Part shown: piece by piece, positions 48,695 to 57,187 of the stretch
How positions within the stretch are numbered: the first letter of the stretch is position 1
Layout of the letters: each line of letters starts with the position of its first letter
Assembly: GCF_030814815.1 (NCBI RefSeq)
Contig: NZ_JAUSVR010000010.1
Coordinates: 100,793 to 164,792 of the forward strand
Reading direction: 5' to 3'
DNA from: Ancylobacter amanitiformis
GTDB lineage: Bacteria; Pseudomonadota; Alphaproteobacteria; Rhizobiales; Xanthobacteraceae
DNA: 64,000 nt
Translations under genes and position numbers: made by a program
Notes under the pieces: generated by a model
Databases searched by the model: none
What the model saw: only the letters and a program-made list of their open reading frames with translations
Told to the model about the DNA's origin: nothing

Positions 48695-49951
48695 ATGAAC
48701 AAGTCAGAACCCACGCCGGACACGCCTCATCCGGGCATGGGCTTCCGCCAATTCGTGGCCTTCATCGCCGCGCTGATGGCGACCAATGCCATAGCGATCG
48801 ATTCCATGCTGCCGGCGCTGCCGGAGATCGGCCGTTCGCTCCGCATCGACACCGCCAACCATACGCAGATCGTGATCACCGCCTATCTGCTCGGTTTCGG
48901 CGGGGCACAGATCCTTTATGGCACGCTGGCCGACCGCTATGGCCGCCGGCCGGTGCTGATGGTCGGTCTCGCCATCTACACCATCGCCTCGGTCGGCGCG
49001 TTCTTCGCGGGATCGCTGGGTGTGATGATCCTGGCGCGCGCGACCCAGGGCATCGGCTCGGCGGCGACCCGCATCCTCGCCATCACCATCGTGCGCGACT
49101 GCTATTCCGGGCGGCAGATGGCGCGCGTGATGTCGCTGGCCTTCATCGTGTTCCTCACGGTGCCGATCTTCGCGCCCTCGATCGGCCAGATCATCATGCT
49201 CGCGGCGCCGTGGCGGGCGATCTTCCTGATGCTGTGCCTGTTCGGCGGGGGGCTGTTCGTGTGGACGCTGGCGCGGCTGCCGGAGACGCTCAAGCCGGAA
49301 AACCGCACGCCGATCTCGATTGCCGGCATCACCTTCGCCTTCGGCCTGGTGTTCCGCAGCCGCATCACGGTTGGCTACATGTGCGCGATGACGATGGTGA
49401 TGGGCGGCCTGTTCGGCTTCATCAACTCGGCGCAGCAGGTGTTCGCCGTGGCGTTCGACGCCGAGCAGCTGTTCACGCTCATCTTCGCGCTGATCGCCGT
49501 CTTCATGGCGCTGTCCTCGCTGCTCAATTCGCGGGTGGTGGGCCGGCACGGCACGCGCAAGGTCTCGCATGCCGCGATGCTGGGCTATCTCGTGGTGACG
49601 CTGGTGCATGCGGTGATCGGGCTGGCCGGGTGGGAAACCATCTGGACCTTCTCCATCCTGCAGGCGGCGATGATGTTCTGCTTCGGCCTGATGATGTCGA
49701 ACTTCAACGCCATGGCGATGGAGCCGGTGGGTGCCGTTGCCGGCACGGCATCCTCGGCGCTGGGCTTCTGCAGCACGGTCGGGGGGGCGCTGGTCGGCTT
49801 CGGGCTGGGGCAGCTGTTCGACGGCACGACCTTGCCGCTGCTGCTGGGCTTCGCGGGGCTCGGTCTTGCCGCCTTCCTCTGCGTGCTCGTTGCCGAGCGC
49901 GGGCGCCTGTTCGGTCGCGCGGCGGCGGCAGGGGGAACGGCGCACAAATAG
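48695..49951 (+). CDS. MFS drug-resistance transporter, Bcr/CflA family
   Basis: 418 residues with 12 membrane helices. The DHA1 motifs are visible: AIDSMLPALPEI in the first helix, and the loop 2-3 motif A variant YGTLADRYGRRPVLMVG. RATQGIGSAATRILAI matches the Bcr/CflA pattern in helix 4. It exports drugs or small metabolites by proton antiport. The upstream region is otherwise non-coding, and a hairpin at its 3' end separates it from the convergent NUDIX gene. Confidence 0.92.
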   Translation: MNKSEPTPDTPHPGMGFRQFVAFIAALMATNAIAIDSMLPALPEIGRSLRIDTANHTQIVITAYLLGFGGAQILYGTLADRYGRRPVLMVGLAIYTIASVGAFFAGSLGVMILARATQGIGSAATRILAITIVRDCYSGRQMARVMSLAFIVFLTVPIFAPSIGQIIMLAAPWRAIFLMLCLFGGGLFVWTLARLPETLKPENRTPISIAGITFAFGLVFRSRITVGYMCAMTMVMGGLFGFINSAQQVFAVAFDAEQLFTLIFALIAVFMALSSLLNSRVVGRHGTRKVSHAAMLGYLVVTLVHAVIGLAGWETIWTFSILQAAMMFCFGLMMSNFNAMAMEPVGAVAGTASSALGFCSTVGGALVGFGLGQLFDGTTLPLLLGFAGLGLAAFLCVLVAERGRLFGRAAAAGGTAHK

Positions 49952-49966
49952 GGGGCTCGCGCCCCC
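49951..49966. terminator. Short hairpin between convergent MFS and NUDIX genes
   Basis: GGGGGC (49951-49956) and GCCCCC (49961-49966) enclose a TCGC loop. It starts at the last base of the MFS stop codon and ends just before the NUDIX stop, so it could serve both. Confidence 0.5.
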
Positions 49967-50485
49967 TTACTGCGCGGCGATCGGAAAGGCCCGCCGGACC
50001 TTCGGGAAATGGCTGCCCGCGGTCTTCTGCCAGCTGCGCGATCGGGCGAACTCGATGATGAGCCCGCCGAGATCGGTTTCGTCGACCAGCAGGGCGGCGT
50101 CTTCCGGCGACAGCCACACCTGCGCGCGCTCGTGGCGCTCCGGCCATTCATGAAGCTGGCGCTTCACCGCGAAGGGATAGACCGAGACGCTGACCAGCGC
50201 GAAATGCGTGTCCAGCCGTTTCCAGTAGCGATATTGGCCGAGGCGCTTGCGGCTGATTTCGCCCATCGCTCCGGCCTCCTGCCGGGCCTCGATCTGCGCC
50301 GACTTCCAATCCTTGCGGTTCTTCATCGGCCAGCCCTTGGGGATGACGGCACGCTGCGTCTCGCGCGAACTGATCAACAAAATCTCGAGAGTGCCGTCCG
50401 CCCGCAACCGATAGGGCAGGGCGGCAACCTGCCGGAGGACCCGCCCGTCAGAGGCCGGGCGCCTGGATTGCTTCAACTTACTCAT
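49967..50485 (-). CDS. NUDIX hydrolase-like protein with an altered catalytic box
   Basis: 172 residues. The NUDIX box lies at 51-73, GWPMKNRKDWKSAQIEARQE followed by AGA, and resembles the DIPP-type diphosphoinositol/diadenosine polyphosphate hydrolases (PKGWPMK). In the REUxEExGU core, Glu66 and Glu70 are kept but the first glutamate of the EE pair is Gln69. That position binds metal in MutT-type enzymes, so activity may be reduced or lost. GTP or Ap4A-type substrates are guesses from the subfamily. Confidence 0.85.
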   Translation of the reverse strand: MSKLKQSRRPASDGRVLRQVAALPYRLRADGTLEILLISSRETQRAVIPKGWPMKNRKDWKSAQIEARQEAGAMGEISRKRLGQYRYWKRLDTHFALVSVSVYPFAVKRQLHEWPERHERAQVWLSPEDAALLVDETDLGGLIIEFARSRSWQKTAGSHFPKVRRAFPIAAQ

Positions 50486-50554
50486 CGCGCTTAACTCTAG
50501 TGCATGTCGCGGATAATGCGATGAAAAACGGATCCAAAGGGTGTGGCGGGCGAC

Positions 50555-50953
50555 ATGACCACGGAACTGACATTACTCGGCTGGAGTCTCGTTCTGGCCC
50601 TCTTTCAGGTGATGCTGACGGCGAGGTTTCGCAACCGGGAAACCGGAACGACCTATAATACCGGGTCCCGGGACGAGCCGGGCCCGCCGGTGGGGGTGAT
50701 CACCGGGCGGCTGCGGCGCGCGCAGGCGAATCTGTTCGAGACGCTGCCGCTCTTCGCCGCCGCCGTGCTGATCGCCCATGTGGCGGGGCGCGAAGGTGCG
50801 CTCACCTTCTGGGGCGCCTGGCTCTATCTGGCGGCGCGAATCGCCTATGTGCCGGCCTACGCGCTGGGCGTGGCCTATCTGCGCTCGGCCATCTGGATGG
50901 TGTCGATGGCCGGCCTGGTCATGATCCTCGCCGCGATCCTGCGCCCGGCCTGA
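50555..50953 (+). CDS. MAPEG-family membrane protein
   Basis: 132 residues from the ATG at 50555; a GTG 12 bp upstream is possible. Four helices (about 6-24, 58-78, 81-99 and 108-128). The MAPEG pattern RLRRAQANLFETLPLFAAAVL is clear, with RNRETGT before it. Eukaryotic relatives conjugate glutathione, but bacterial members have mostly unknown substrates. It is divergent from the NUDIX gene. Confidence 0.88.
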   Translation: MTTELTLLGWSLVLALFQVMLTARFRNRETGTTYNTGSRDEPGPPVGVITGRLRRAQANLFETLPLFAAAVLIAHVAGREGALTFWGAWLYLAARIAYVPAYALGVAYLRSAIWMVSMAGLVMILAAILRPA

Positions 50954-51075
50954 ACCGGCGGCCATGGACGGCACGCCGCCGGGCCGCGCGCGCGAATCAG
51001 CGGATGTGGCGGAGGCTGCCGGGTGGCGCGCAGGTGGCGCGCAGGTCGCCCGCGCGCCACCCGTGCTCGCCCGCC

Positions 51076-51285
51076 TCAATGCTGCGCGAGCATCTTGGCG
51101 ATCGCCTGCGCGACCTGCTTGGTCACGCGCCGGCGATACTTGCGGTGAACGAGCTGGCCGTTGTGAAAGACGTCCTGCTCGACATACAGATTGTCGCCGT
51201 CCCATCGCAGGATGTTGTCGGATTCGGTGGTTTCGATCACGCCGATTTCGGAAATCAGCTGACCTTCGGGGGCGGCTCGTGACAT
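51076..51285 (-). CDS. Small conserved protein of unknown function
   Basis: 69 residues from the ATG at 51285, preceded by AAGGAGA. Soluble, beta-rich middle (VIETTESDNILRWDGDNLYV) and a basic C-terminal helix (RKYRRRVTKQVAQAIAKML). No family recognised. A good ribosome site and codon bias support it; a longer frame to 51336 is less likely. Confidence 0.7.
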   Translation of the reverse strand: MSRAAPEGQLISEIGVIETTESDNILRWDGDNLYVEQDVFHNGQLVHRKYRRRVTKQVAQAIAKMLAQH

Positions 51286-51372
51286 GTGCTTCTCCTTGGG
51301 AGCAACGGGGGCCCTCGCGGCCTCTTCGCTATTCAAGGATAGCGCGACGGCCGGCGAACGCCATGGGGTGAA

Positions 51373-52110
51373 TCAATCCGTGCGCCGGTCATTCTCCGGC
51401 GAGGGGGCGTCGGTCTCGATCCGGCCGCGCCGTTGCAGCCACAGCGCGAGCGTCCAGCACGCCAGCGCCCAGGCGCTGCCTGCGGACCAGCCGGCCAGCA
51501 CGTCGGTCGGCCAGTGCACGCCGAGATAGATGCGGCTCAACCCGATGACCAGCGTGAGGGCGATGGCCACCGCCAGCACATAGATCTTCAGCCGCCGCCG
51601 GGCCTCGGTACGCACGATGAGCGCGCCGAGCGTGAGATAGGTCACGGCCGAGCCCATGGCGTGGCCGCTGGGAAAGCTCAGCGTGTGCACGTCGACCAGA
51701 TGGGCGACCAGATCGGGACGCGGACGATCGAAGCCGATCTTCAGCACATAGCTCATGATGCCGCCACCGGCGGTGGCCAGCGCCACGAACAGCGCGGCGG
51801 ACCGCTTGCCGTCGGTGATGAGGAAGCCGACCACGACCAGCGTTACCAATGCGAGCACGGTGGTGCTCCCCATCGCGGTGATGTCGCGCACCACGATTTC
51901 CAGCCAGGCCGGGCCGAGGGGTTCGGCGGAATCGCCCGGCGCCCGGAAGGCCAGCAGGATCGCCTCGTCGAAACCGTGCGAATCGCCCTCCACCATCTCC
52001 TCGGCGATCAGCGCGAAGGCCAGCAGCCCCGCCGCCGCGCCGGCGAGGGCCAGCAATAGGCCGAATTCGGTGGCGATCCAGCGGGGAATGAATTGAGATC
52101 CGGCCTTCAC
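51373..52110 (-). CDS. PAP2-family phosphatase
   Basis: 245 residues, about six membrane helices. All three catalytic motifs are present: KIGFDRPRPD, PSGHAMGSA with the catalytic histidine, and SRIYLGVHWPTDVLAG with the second histidine and aspartate. It probably dephosphorylates a lipid phosphate such as undecaprenyl diphosphate or phosphatidic acid at the membrane. The N-terminus has no cleavable signal but starts with a helix at about 15-37. Confidence 0.9.
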   Translation of the reverse strand: MKAGSQFIPRWIATEFGLLLALAGAAAGLLAFALIAEEMVEGDSHGFDEAILLAFRAPGDSAEPLGPAWLEIVVRDITAMGSTTVLALVTLVVVGFLITDGKRSAALFVALATAGGGIMSYVLKIGFDRPRPDLVAHLVDVHTLSFPSGHAMGSAVTYLTLGALIVRTEARRRLKIYVLAVAIALTLVIGLSRIYLGVHWPTDVLAGWSAGSAWALACWTLALWLQRRGRIETDAPSPENDRRTD

Positions 52111-52176
52111 GTCAGCTCACGCTCCTCACCTGTGTGGCCGGATTCGATAGCGGCTTCCGGCGGGCTCGTGCAATCG

Positions 52177-52201
52177 GGAACTCAAACGCCCGGCGAGTGT
52201 T
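52177..52201 (+). promoter_or_regulatory. Candidate EcfG (RpoE2) general-stress promoter
   Basis: GGAAC (52177-52181), a 16-bp spacer and TGTT (52198-52201) match the alphaproteobacterial general-stress pattern GGAAC-N16/17-CGTT with one mismatch. It lies 29 bp before the ATG of the 27-residue membrane peptide gene. Confidence 0.5.
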
Positions 52202-52230
52202 TCCCCTCGCAACTCGGATGGAGAAACGTC

Positions 52231-52314
52231 ATGTTCAAGGGTGGACTTCTCTGGTTGGTGGGCATTCCGCTGCCGATCATCCTCGTGCTCTGGCTGCTCG
52301 GCTATCTCAGTTGA
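52231..52314 (+). CDS. 27-residue membrane peptide
   Basis: The reading frame MFKGGLLWLVGIPLPIILVL followed by WLLGYLS is one hydrophobic helix with a lysine at its start. GGAG lies seven bases before the ATG. Similar tiny proteins with a GIPxPI core are widespread in rhizobia, from recall. A candidate EcfG-type promoter precedes it. Function unknown. Confidence 0.65.
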   Translation: MFKGGLLWLVGIPLPIILVLWLLGYLS

Positions 52315-52454
52315 ACGGTCATGTCCGCGTGGGGGTGATTCGCGGACAAATGGTTGCGCCAAGCCATCCAAGTGGTGTTGAACAACTGGACATGACGTAG
52401 CGTACGCTGCGTCATCCACAAGGGCGCATCAGCGGTCCTGAGGGGGAGGGAGCG

Positions 52455-54785
52455 TTGCACGGGGCGATGCATGTGGTCGGCGCACATCATTGGGGGCTTG
52501 TCGCCCTCTCGGTGCTTATCGCCATCGCCGCTTCCTTCACCGCTTTGGATCTTGCCGGGCGCGTGCCGCAATATTCCGGGCGCACCCGGGCCGGCTGGCT
52601 TGCCACCGCTGCGCTGGTGCTCGGCGGCGGCGTCTGGGCCATGCATTTCGTGGCGATGCTCGCCCTGCATCTGGGCATGGTGGTCTCCTACGACCTCCCG
52701 CTCACCGCCTTGTCCTTCGCCATCGCCGTGCTCGGCACCGGGGTAGCGCTGACGGCGGCCAGCCAACCGGGGCTCTCACCGGCCGGTCTGGTGCTGAGCG
52801 GCGTGTTCATGGGGCTGGTCATCGTCGGCATGCATTACACCGGCATGTTCGCCATGCGGGTGCCCGGCACGATCGTGTATGACCCGCTCTATGCCGGAGC
52901 CGCGGTCGTGCTCGCCATCGGGGCGTCGACATCCGCGCTGTGGCTCGCCTTCCGGCGCAGTTCGCTGGCCGAGCGGCTCGGCGGTTCGCTCGCGATGGGC
53001 ATCGGCATTTCCGGCATGCACTATGTCGCCATGGCGGGCGTGACCTTCACGGCCGGCGACGCCGAGGCGATGGCGCATGTCGGCGGCAGCATGGACAATG
53101 TCCATGTGGTCATCGCGGTTTCCGCCGGCAGCTTCGCCATCTTTGCCGCGGCGCTGCTCGCCGCCATGTATGACCGGCGCTTCACGCTGCTCGCCGAGCG
53201 CGAAAAGGCGCTGTGGCGGGAGGGTGAGGAGCGGTTTCGCACGCTGTATCGCCGCACGCCGCTGCCGCTGCATTCGCTTGGGCCGAACGGGCTGATCGAG
53301 CAGGTCAGCGACCGCTGGCTGGACCTGCTCGGCTATCGGCGGGCGGAGGTGATCGGCCGCCCGCTCACCGACTTCATGACGCCGGAATCCGTGCGCGAGC
53401 GCGATGAGGACCACTGGCCGCGTCTCGTCGGAACGGGCGAACTGCACGAGGCCGAGTACCGGCTCGTCGCCCGCGATGGCCGGCTGATCGACTGCATTCT
53501 CTCCGCCGTGGCCGAGAGGGATGCCCAGGGGCGCATCACCAAGACGCTGTGCGGGCTGATCGACGTGACCGACCGGCGCCGGGCCGAGGAGGCGCTGCGT
53601 CAGGCGCAGAAGCTGGAGGCGGTCGGCCAGCTGACCGGCGGCATCGCCCATGACTTCAACAATCTGCTTGCCGTGGTGATGGGCAATCTCGAACTGGTGC
53701 GCAAGCGGGCGCCCAACGAGCCGCGCCTGATGACGCTGATCGACAACACGCTGCAGGCCGCCCAGCGCGGCGCGGCGCTGACCCAGCGCATGCTGGCCTT
53801 CGCCCGCCGGCAGGATCTCAAGCCGCAGCCCGTGGACGTGCCCGAGCTGGTCATGGGCATGGCCGAGCTGCTGCGCCGCTCCATTGGCCCGAGCGTGCGC
53901 ATCGAGACGCGCTTCCCCCTCGGCCTGCCCCAGGCGCGGGTGGATGCCAACCAGCTGGAACTGGCGCTGCTCAACCTCGCCGTCAATGCGCGCGACGCGA
54001 TGGCCGATGGCGGCATGATCGTGATCGGCGCGCGGGAGGAGACGGTGCCCGCGCAGGCGGATGAGCCGGAACCGGGCGCGCTCCGGCCCGGCCGCTATTT
54101 CTGCCTCTCCATTTCCGACACCGGCGCCGGCATGGATGCGGTGACGCTGGCGCGCGCCGCCGAACCGTTCTTCACCACCAAGGGCGTTGGCAAGGGAACC
54201 GGACTGGGCCTTGCCATGGTGCATGGCCTGGCGGCGCAGTCGGGCGGCGCGCTCATTCTGGCCAGCGAGCCGGGGCAGGGCACCATCGCCTCCATCTACC
54301 TGCCGATCGCCGAGCCCTCGGCGCGTGGGACGGCCATGCGTGTCGACACCGAGCCCACGCCACCCACCTCCACCGAGCCGGAGGCGCCGGCCGGCTCGGG
54401 TACGACGCGCGTGCTGGTCGTCGACGACGATCCGCTGGTGCTGTCGGCGACATCGGCCATGCTGGAGGATCTCGGCTTCATCGTCACGGAGGCATCGTCC
54501 GGCAAGCAGGCGCTGGATCTGCTGGATGAGGGCATGTCGTTCGACATGGTGCTGACCGACCAGGCGATGCCGGGCATGACCGGGGTTCAGCTGGCGGCGG
54601 TGATCCGCCAGCGCCGGCCGAGCCTGCCGGTGGTGCTGGGCACCGGCTATGCCGAACTGCCGGCCGATGCCGGGGCGAGCCTGACACGGCTGGGCAAGCC
54701 GTTCAGCCGGGAGGCGCTGCGGCGCGCCGTACTCGACGCCACGCGGCCCGACAATGTCGTGCCGCTCCCGTCGCGGACGGGTTGA
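52455..54785 (+). CDS. MHYT-PAS hybrid sensor histidine kinase with receiver
   Basis: 776 residues from the TTG at 52455, chosen for GGGGGAGGG just upstream; the ATG at 52467 is the alternative. Seven membrane helices (about 9-240) hold three MHYT-type motifs (WAMHFVAM, VGMHYTGM and SGMHYVAM), proposed to bind a metal and sense a gas. A PAS domain follows (about 255-375), then HisKA with GGIAHDFNNLLAVV, an ATPase with LLNLAVNARDAM and GKGTGLGLAMVHG, and a C-terminal receiver with LVVDDDP, VLTDQAMPG and LGKPFS. No cognate regulator is adjacent. Confidence 0.9.
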   Translation: MHGAMHVVGAHHWGLVALSVLIAIAASFTALDLAGRVPQYSGRTRAGWLATAALVLGGGVWAMHFVAMLALHLGMVVSYDLPLTALSFAIAVLGTGVALTAASQPGLSPAGLVLSGVFMGLVIVGMHYTGMFAMRVPGTIVYDPLYAGAAVVLAIGASTSALWLAFRRSSLAERLGGSLAMGIGISGMHYVAMAGVTFTAGDAEAMAHVGGSMDNVHVVIAVSAGSFAIFAAALLAAMYDRRFTLLAEREKALWREGEERFRTLYRRTPLPLHSLGPNGLIEQVSDRWLDLLGYRRAEVIGRPLTDFMTPESVRERDEDHWPRLVGTGELHEAEYRLVARDGRLIDCILSAVAERDAQGRITKTLCGLIDVTDRRRAEEALRQAQKLEAVGQLTGGIAHDFNNLLAVVMGNLELVRKRAPNEPRLMTLIDNTLQAAQRGAALTQRMLAFARRQDLKPQPVDVPELVMGMAELLRRSIGPSVRIETRFPLGLPQARVDANQLELALLNLAVNARDAMADGGMIVIGAREETVPAQADEPEPGALRPGRYFCLSISDTGAGMDAVTLARAAEPFFTTKGVGKGTGLGLAMVHGLAAQSGGALILASEPGQGTIASIYLPIAEPSARGTAMRVDTEPTPPTSTEPEAPAGSGTTRVLVVDDDPLVLSATSAMLEDLGFIVTEASSGKQALDLLDEGMSFDMVLTDQAMPGMTGVQLAAVIRQRRPSLPVVLGTGYAELPADAGASLTRLGKPFSREALRRAVLDATRPDNVVPLPSRTG

Positions 54786-54794
54786 GCGTTCCGG

Positions 54795-54878
54795 CAGGTC
54801 GACTCGGGCAGGTCCACTTGGGCGGGCCAGCTTGCGCAGGTCGACTTGGGCAGGTCGACTTGGGCGGGTCGGCTTGCG
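54795..54878. repeat. 14-bp tandem repeat with 42-bp higher-order period
   Basis: Six units: CAGGTCGACTCGGG, CAGGTCCACTTGGG, CGGGCCAGCTTGCG, CAGGTCGACTTGGG (twice) and CGGGTCGGCTTGCG. Units 1-3 and 4-6 repeat the same order, so a 42-bp block is duplicated. It sits between the hybrid kinase stop and the TPP riboswitch. Confidence 0.9.
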
Positions 54879-54973
54879 CTTGGTTCGGCGCGGCGGGTTG
54901 GCGCGCCTTCGCCGCGGACCGCATATTGTCGACGACGGCACGGTGACATTTCGCCGGCGAGTGATTATATCCA

Positions 54974-55076
54974 ACCCGTCCGGGGGAGCCTCGTCAGGAG
55001 GCTGAGAGGCCATCATCGCGCGTCGCGCGGCATGGCGACCCTTCGAACCTGATCCAGTTGAGACTGGCGGAGGGAG
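54974..55076 (+). promoter_or_regulatory. TPP riboswitch (THI box)
   Basis: The conserved thi-box blocks are all present in order: CGGGGGAGCC (54981-54990), GGCTGAGAGG (55000-55009), GACCCTTCGAACCTGATC (55037-55054) and the closing CTGGCGGAGGGA. The final AGGGAGGAG is also the thiO ribosome binding site, so ligand binding should hide it and block translation. Confidence 0.93.
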
Positions 55077-55082
55077 GAGTTC

Positions 55083-56162
55083 ATGCCGTCACCGCAGCCA
55101 TCCACGCCGAATGACAGGCCAGCCGGTCCGGCCGCCAATGCGATGCGCGTGCGCATTCTTGGCGGCGGCGTGGCGGGTCTGACCTGCGCCCACGCCTTTG
55201 CCCGCCGCGGCGCGCGGGTCACGCTGATCGAGCGCCGTTCCGCCACCGGGCAGGGCTGTTCCTGGTATGCCGGCGGCATGCTGGCGCCGTGGTGCGAGCG
55301 CGAGAGCGCCGAGCCGATCATTGCCGAGCTTGGATTCGAATCGCTGGATTACTGGCGCCACGCCGTGCCGGACGTGCCCAATGAGGGCAGTCTCGTGCTC
55401 GCGCCGCCGCGCGACCTGCCCGACCTCCGGCGTTTCGCGCGCCGCACCGAGGGCTTCGAGTGGGTTGATGGCGCGCGCATCGCGGCGCTGGAGCCGGATC
55501 TGGGCGGGCGCTTCGACCAGGGCCTGTTCTTTTCCACCGAGGCGCATCTGGAGCCGCGCAAGGCGCTGGCCGCCCTCACGCGCACGCTGGTCGACGAATA
55601 TCAGGTGACGATCCGCTACGAGGCGGACGGGCTGGAGGCGGACGGGCTGGATGAGGGCGACGCCCCGGCCGATGTGGTCGTCGACTGCCGCGGGCTGGCG
55701 GCGCGCGACGTGCTGGCCGATCTGCGCGGCGTCAAGGGCGAGATGCTGGTGCTGTATTCCCGCGAGATGTCGCTCAAGCGTCCCGTGCGCATGCTGCACC
55801 CGCGCATTCCGGTCTATATCGTGCCGCGCGGCGACGGGCATTTCATGATCGGCGCTACCTCGATCGAGAATGACGAGCGCGGGCGGGTCACCGGCCGCTC
55901 CATGCTGGAACTGCTCGGCGCGGCCTATGCGCTGCACCCCGCCTTCGGCGAGGCGGAAATCGTGGAGATCGGCGCGGATGTGCGCCCGGCCTTCCCCGAC
56001 AACATTCCGCGCCTGCGCCGGCGCGGCAACACGATCTATGTGAACGGGCTCTACCGCCACGGTTTCCTCGCCGCACCCGCTCTGGCGCGGCGGGCGGCGG
56101 CGCTCGCCTTTGACGGGACACCCTGCCCGGAGGTCATGGATGAAGATCGTCGTGAATGGTGA
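55083..56162 (+). CDS. thiO: Glycine oxidase ThiO
   Basis: 359-residue FAD amine oxidase that turns glycine into the imine used for the thiazole ring of thiamine. After a 20-residue proline-rich lead, RVRILGGGVAGLTCAHAFARR binds FAD and CSWYAGGMLAPWCERE matches ThiO. The C-terminus has RPAFPDNIPRLRRRG and YRHGFLAAPA. A short internal duplication (EADGLEADGL) is seen near residue 180. Directly controlled by the riboswitch upstream. Confidence 0.92.
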   Translation: MPSPQPSTPNDRPAGPAANAMRVRILGGGVAGLTCAHAFARRGARVTLIERRSATGQGCSWYAGGMLAPWCERESAEPIIAELGFESLDYWRHAVPDVPNEGSLVLAPPRDLPDLRRFARRTEGFEWVDGARIAALEPDLGGRFDQGLFFSTEAHLEPRKALAALTRTLVDEYQVTIRYEADGLEADGLDEGDAPADVVVDCRGLAARDVLADLRGVKGEMLVLYSREMSLKRPVRMLHPRIPVYIVPRGDGHFMIGATSIENDERGRVTGRSMLELLGAAYALHPAFGEAEIVEIGADVRPAFPDNIPRLRRRGNTIYVNGLYRHGFLAAPALARRAAALAFDGTPCPEVMDEDRREW

Positions 56163-56337
56163 GACCGCCGAGACGCGGTCCGGGACGCTGGCCGAGCTTT
56201 TGACCGAGCTTGGCTATGCCGGCGCGATCGTCGCCACCGCGGTGAACGGGGCGATGGTGCGCGCCGTCAAGCGGGACGCGACCCCGATCGCCAATGGCGA
56301 CCGGGTGGAAATTCTCGCGCCGATGCAAGGGGGCTGA
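56140..56337 (+). CDS. thiS: Thiamine sulfur-carrier protein ThiS
   Basis: 65-residue ubiquitin-like protein starting at the ATG at 56140, which lies 23 bases inside thiO. It begins [11 protein letters not shown] and ends APMQGG, the di-glycine tail that is adenylated and thiocarboxylated to donate sulfur to ThiG. An upstream in-frame ATG at 56110 is possible but would add ten unlikely residues. Confidence 0.92.
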   Translation: MKIVVNGETAETRSGTLAELLTELGYAGAIVATAVNGAMVRAVKRDATPIANGDRVEILAPMQGG

Positions 56338-56348
56338 GGAGGCTGATC

Positions 56349-57179
56349 ATGGATGCGATGACGGACAAGACGGCGTTCAGCGCCGATCCGGTCGAGTTCT
56401 ACGGCACCCGAGTGGGCTCGCGCCTTTTGCTCGGCACCGCGCAATATCCCTCGCCCGCCATTCTCGCCGAGGCGATCCGGGGATCGGGGGCGGAGATCGT
56501 CACCGTGTCGCTGCGGCGTGAATCCGGCGTGACCAAGCCGGGCCAGCCGCTGGCCGGCCAGAGCTTCTGGCAGATCATCCGCGACCTCGGCGTCAAGGTG
56601 CTGCCCAATACGGCCGGCTGCAAGACGGTGAAGGAAGCGGTCACTACCGCCGAGATGGCGCGCGAGCTGTTCGGCACGCCCTGGGTGAAGCTGGAGGTGA
56701 TCGGCGAGGACGACACGCTGCAGCCGGACGTGTTCGGCCTGGTCGAGGCGGCGCGCATCCTCTCGCGCGACGGGTTCCAGGTGTTCCCCTATACGACCGA
56801 GGACCTGATCGTCGCGGAGAAGCTGCTCTCCGCCGGCTGCGAGGTGCTGATGCCGTGGGGCGCGCCGATCGGCTCCGGGCGCGGGTTGAACAATCCCTAT
56901 GGCCTGCGCTCGCTGCGGGCGCATTTTCCCCGGGTTCCGCTGGTGGTCGATGCCGGCCTCGGCCTCCCCTCGCACGCGGCGGCGGCGATGGAGATGGGCT
57001 ATGATGCCGTGCTGCTGAACACCGCCGTCGCCAAGGCGGGCGATCCGGTGCGCATGGCGCGCGCCTTCGCCCGCGCCATCGAGGCGGGCCGCGACGCGGT
57101 GATCGCCGATCCGATGGAGGCGCGCGACATGGCGGCGCCTTCCACCCCGGTCATGGGCCGGGCCGTGTTCGGCGAATGA
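56349..57179 (+). CDS. thiG: Thiazole synthase ThiG
   Basis: 276-residue TIM-barrel enzyme that builds the thiazole phosphate from deoxyxylulose phosphate, dehydroglycine and ThiS thiocarboxylate. Schiff-base lysine in [15 protein letters not shown], with [14 protein letters not shown] before it and [15 protein letters not shown] and [13 protein letters not shown] after it. It starts 11 bp after thiS. Slightly longer at the N-terminus than E. coli ThiG. Confidence 0.95.
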   Translation: MDAMTDKTAFSADPVEFYGTRVGSRLLLGTAQYPSPAILAEAIRGSGAEIVTVSLRRESGVTKPGQPLAGQSFWQIIRDLGVKVLPNTAGCKTVKEAVTTAEMARELFGTPWVKLEVIGEDDTLQPDVFGLVEAARILSRDGFQVFPYTTEDLIVAEKLLSAGCEVLMPWGAPIGSGRGLNNPYGLRSLRAHFPRVPLVVDAGLGLPSHAAAAMEMGYDAVLLNTAVAKAGDPVRMARAFARAIEAGRDAVIADPMEARDMAAPSTPVMGRAVFGE

Positions 57180-57187
57180 GGCAGGCA

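Noticed and set aside
52776..55016. Long reverse-strand open frame opposite the MHYT hybrid kinase and riboswitch
   Set aside because: It crosses the TPP riboswitch and the tandem repeat and shows no protein family motif.
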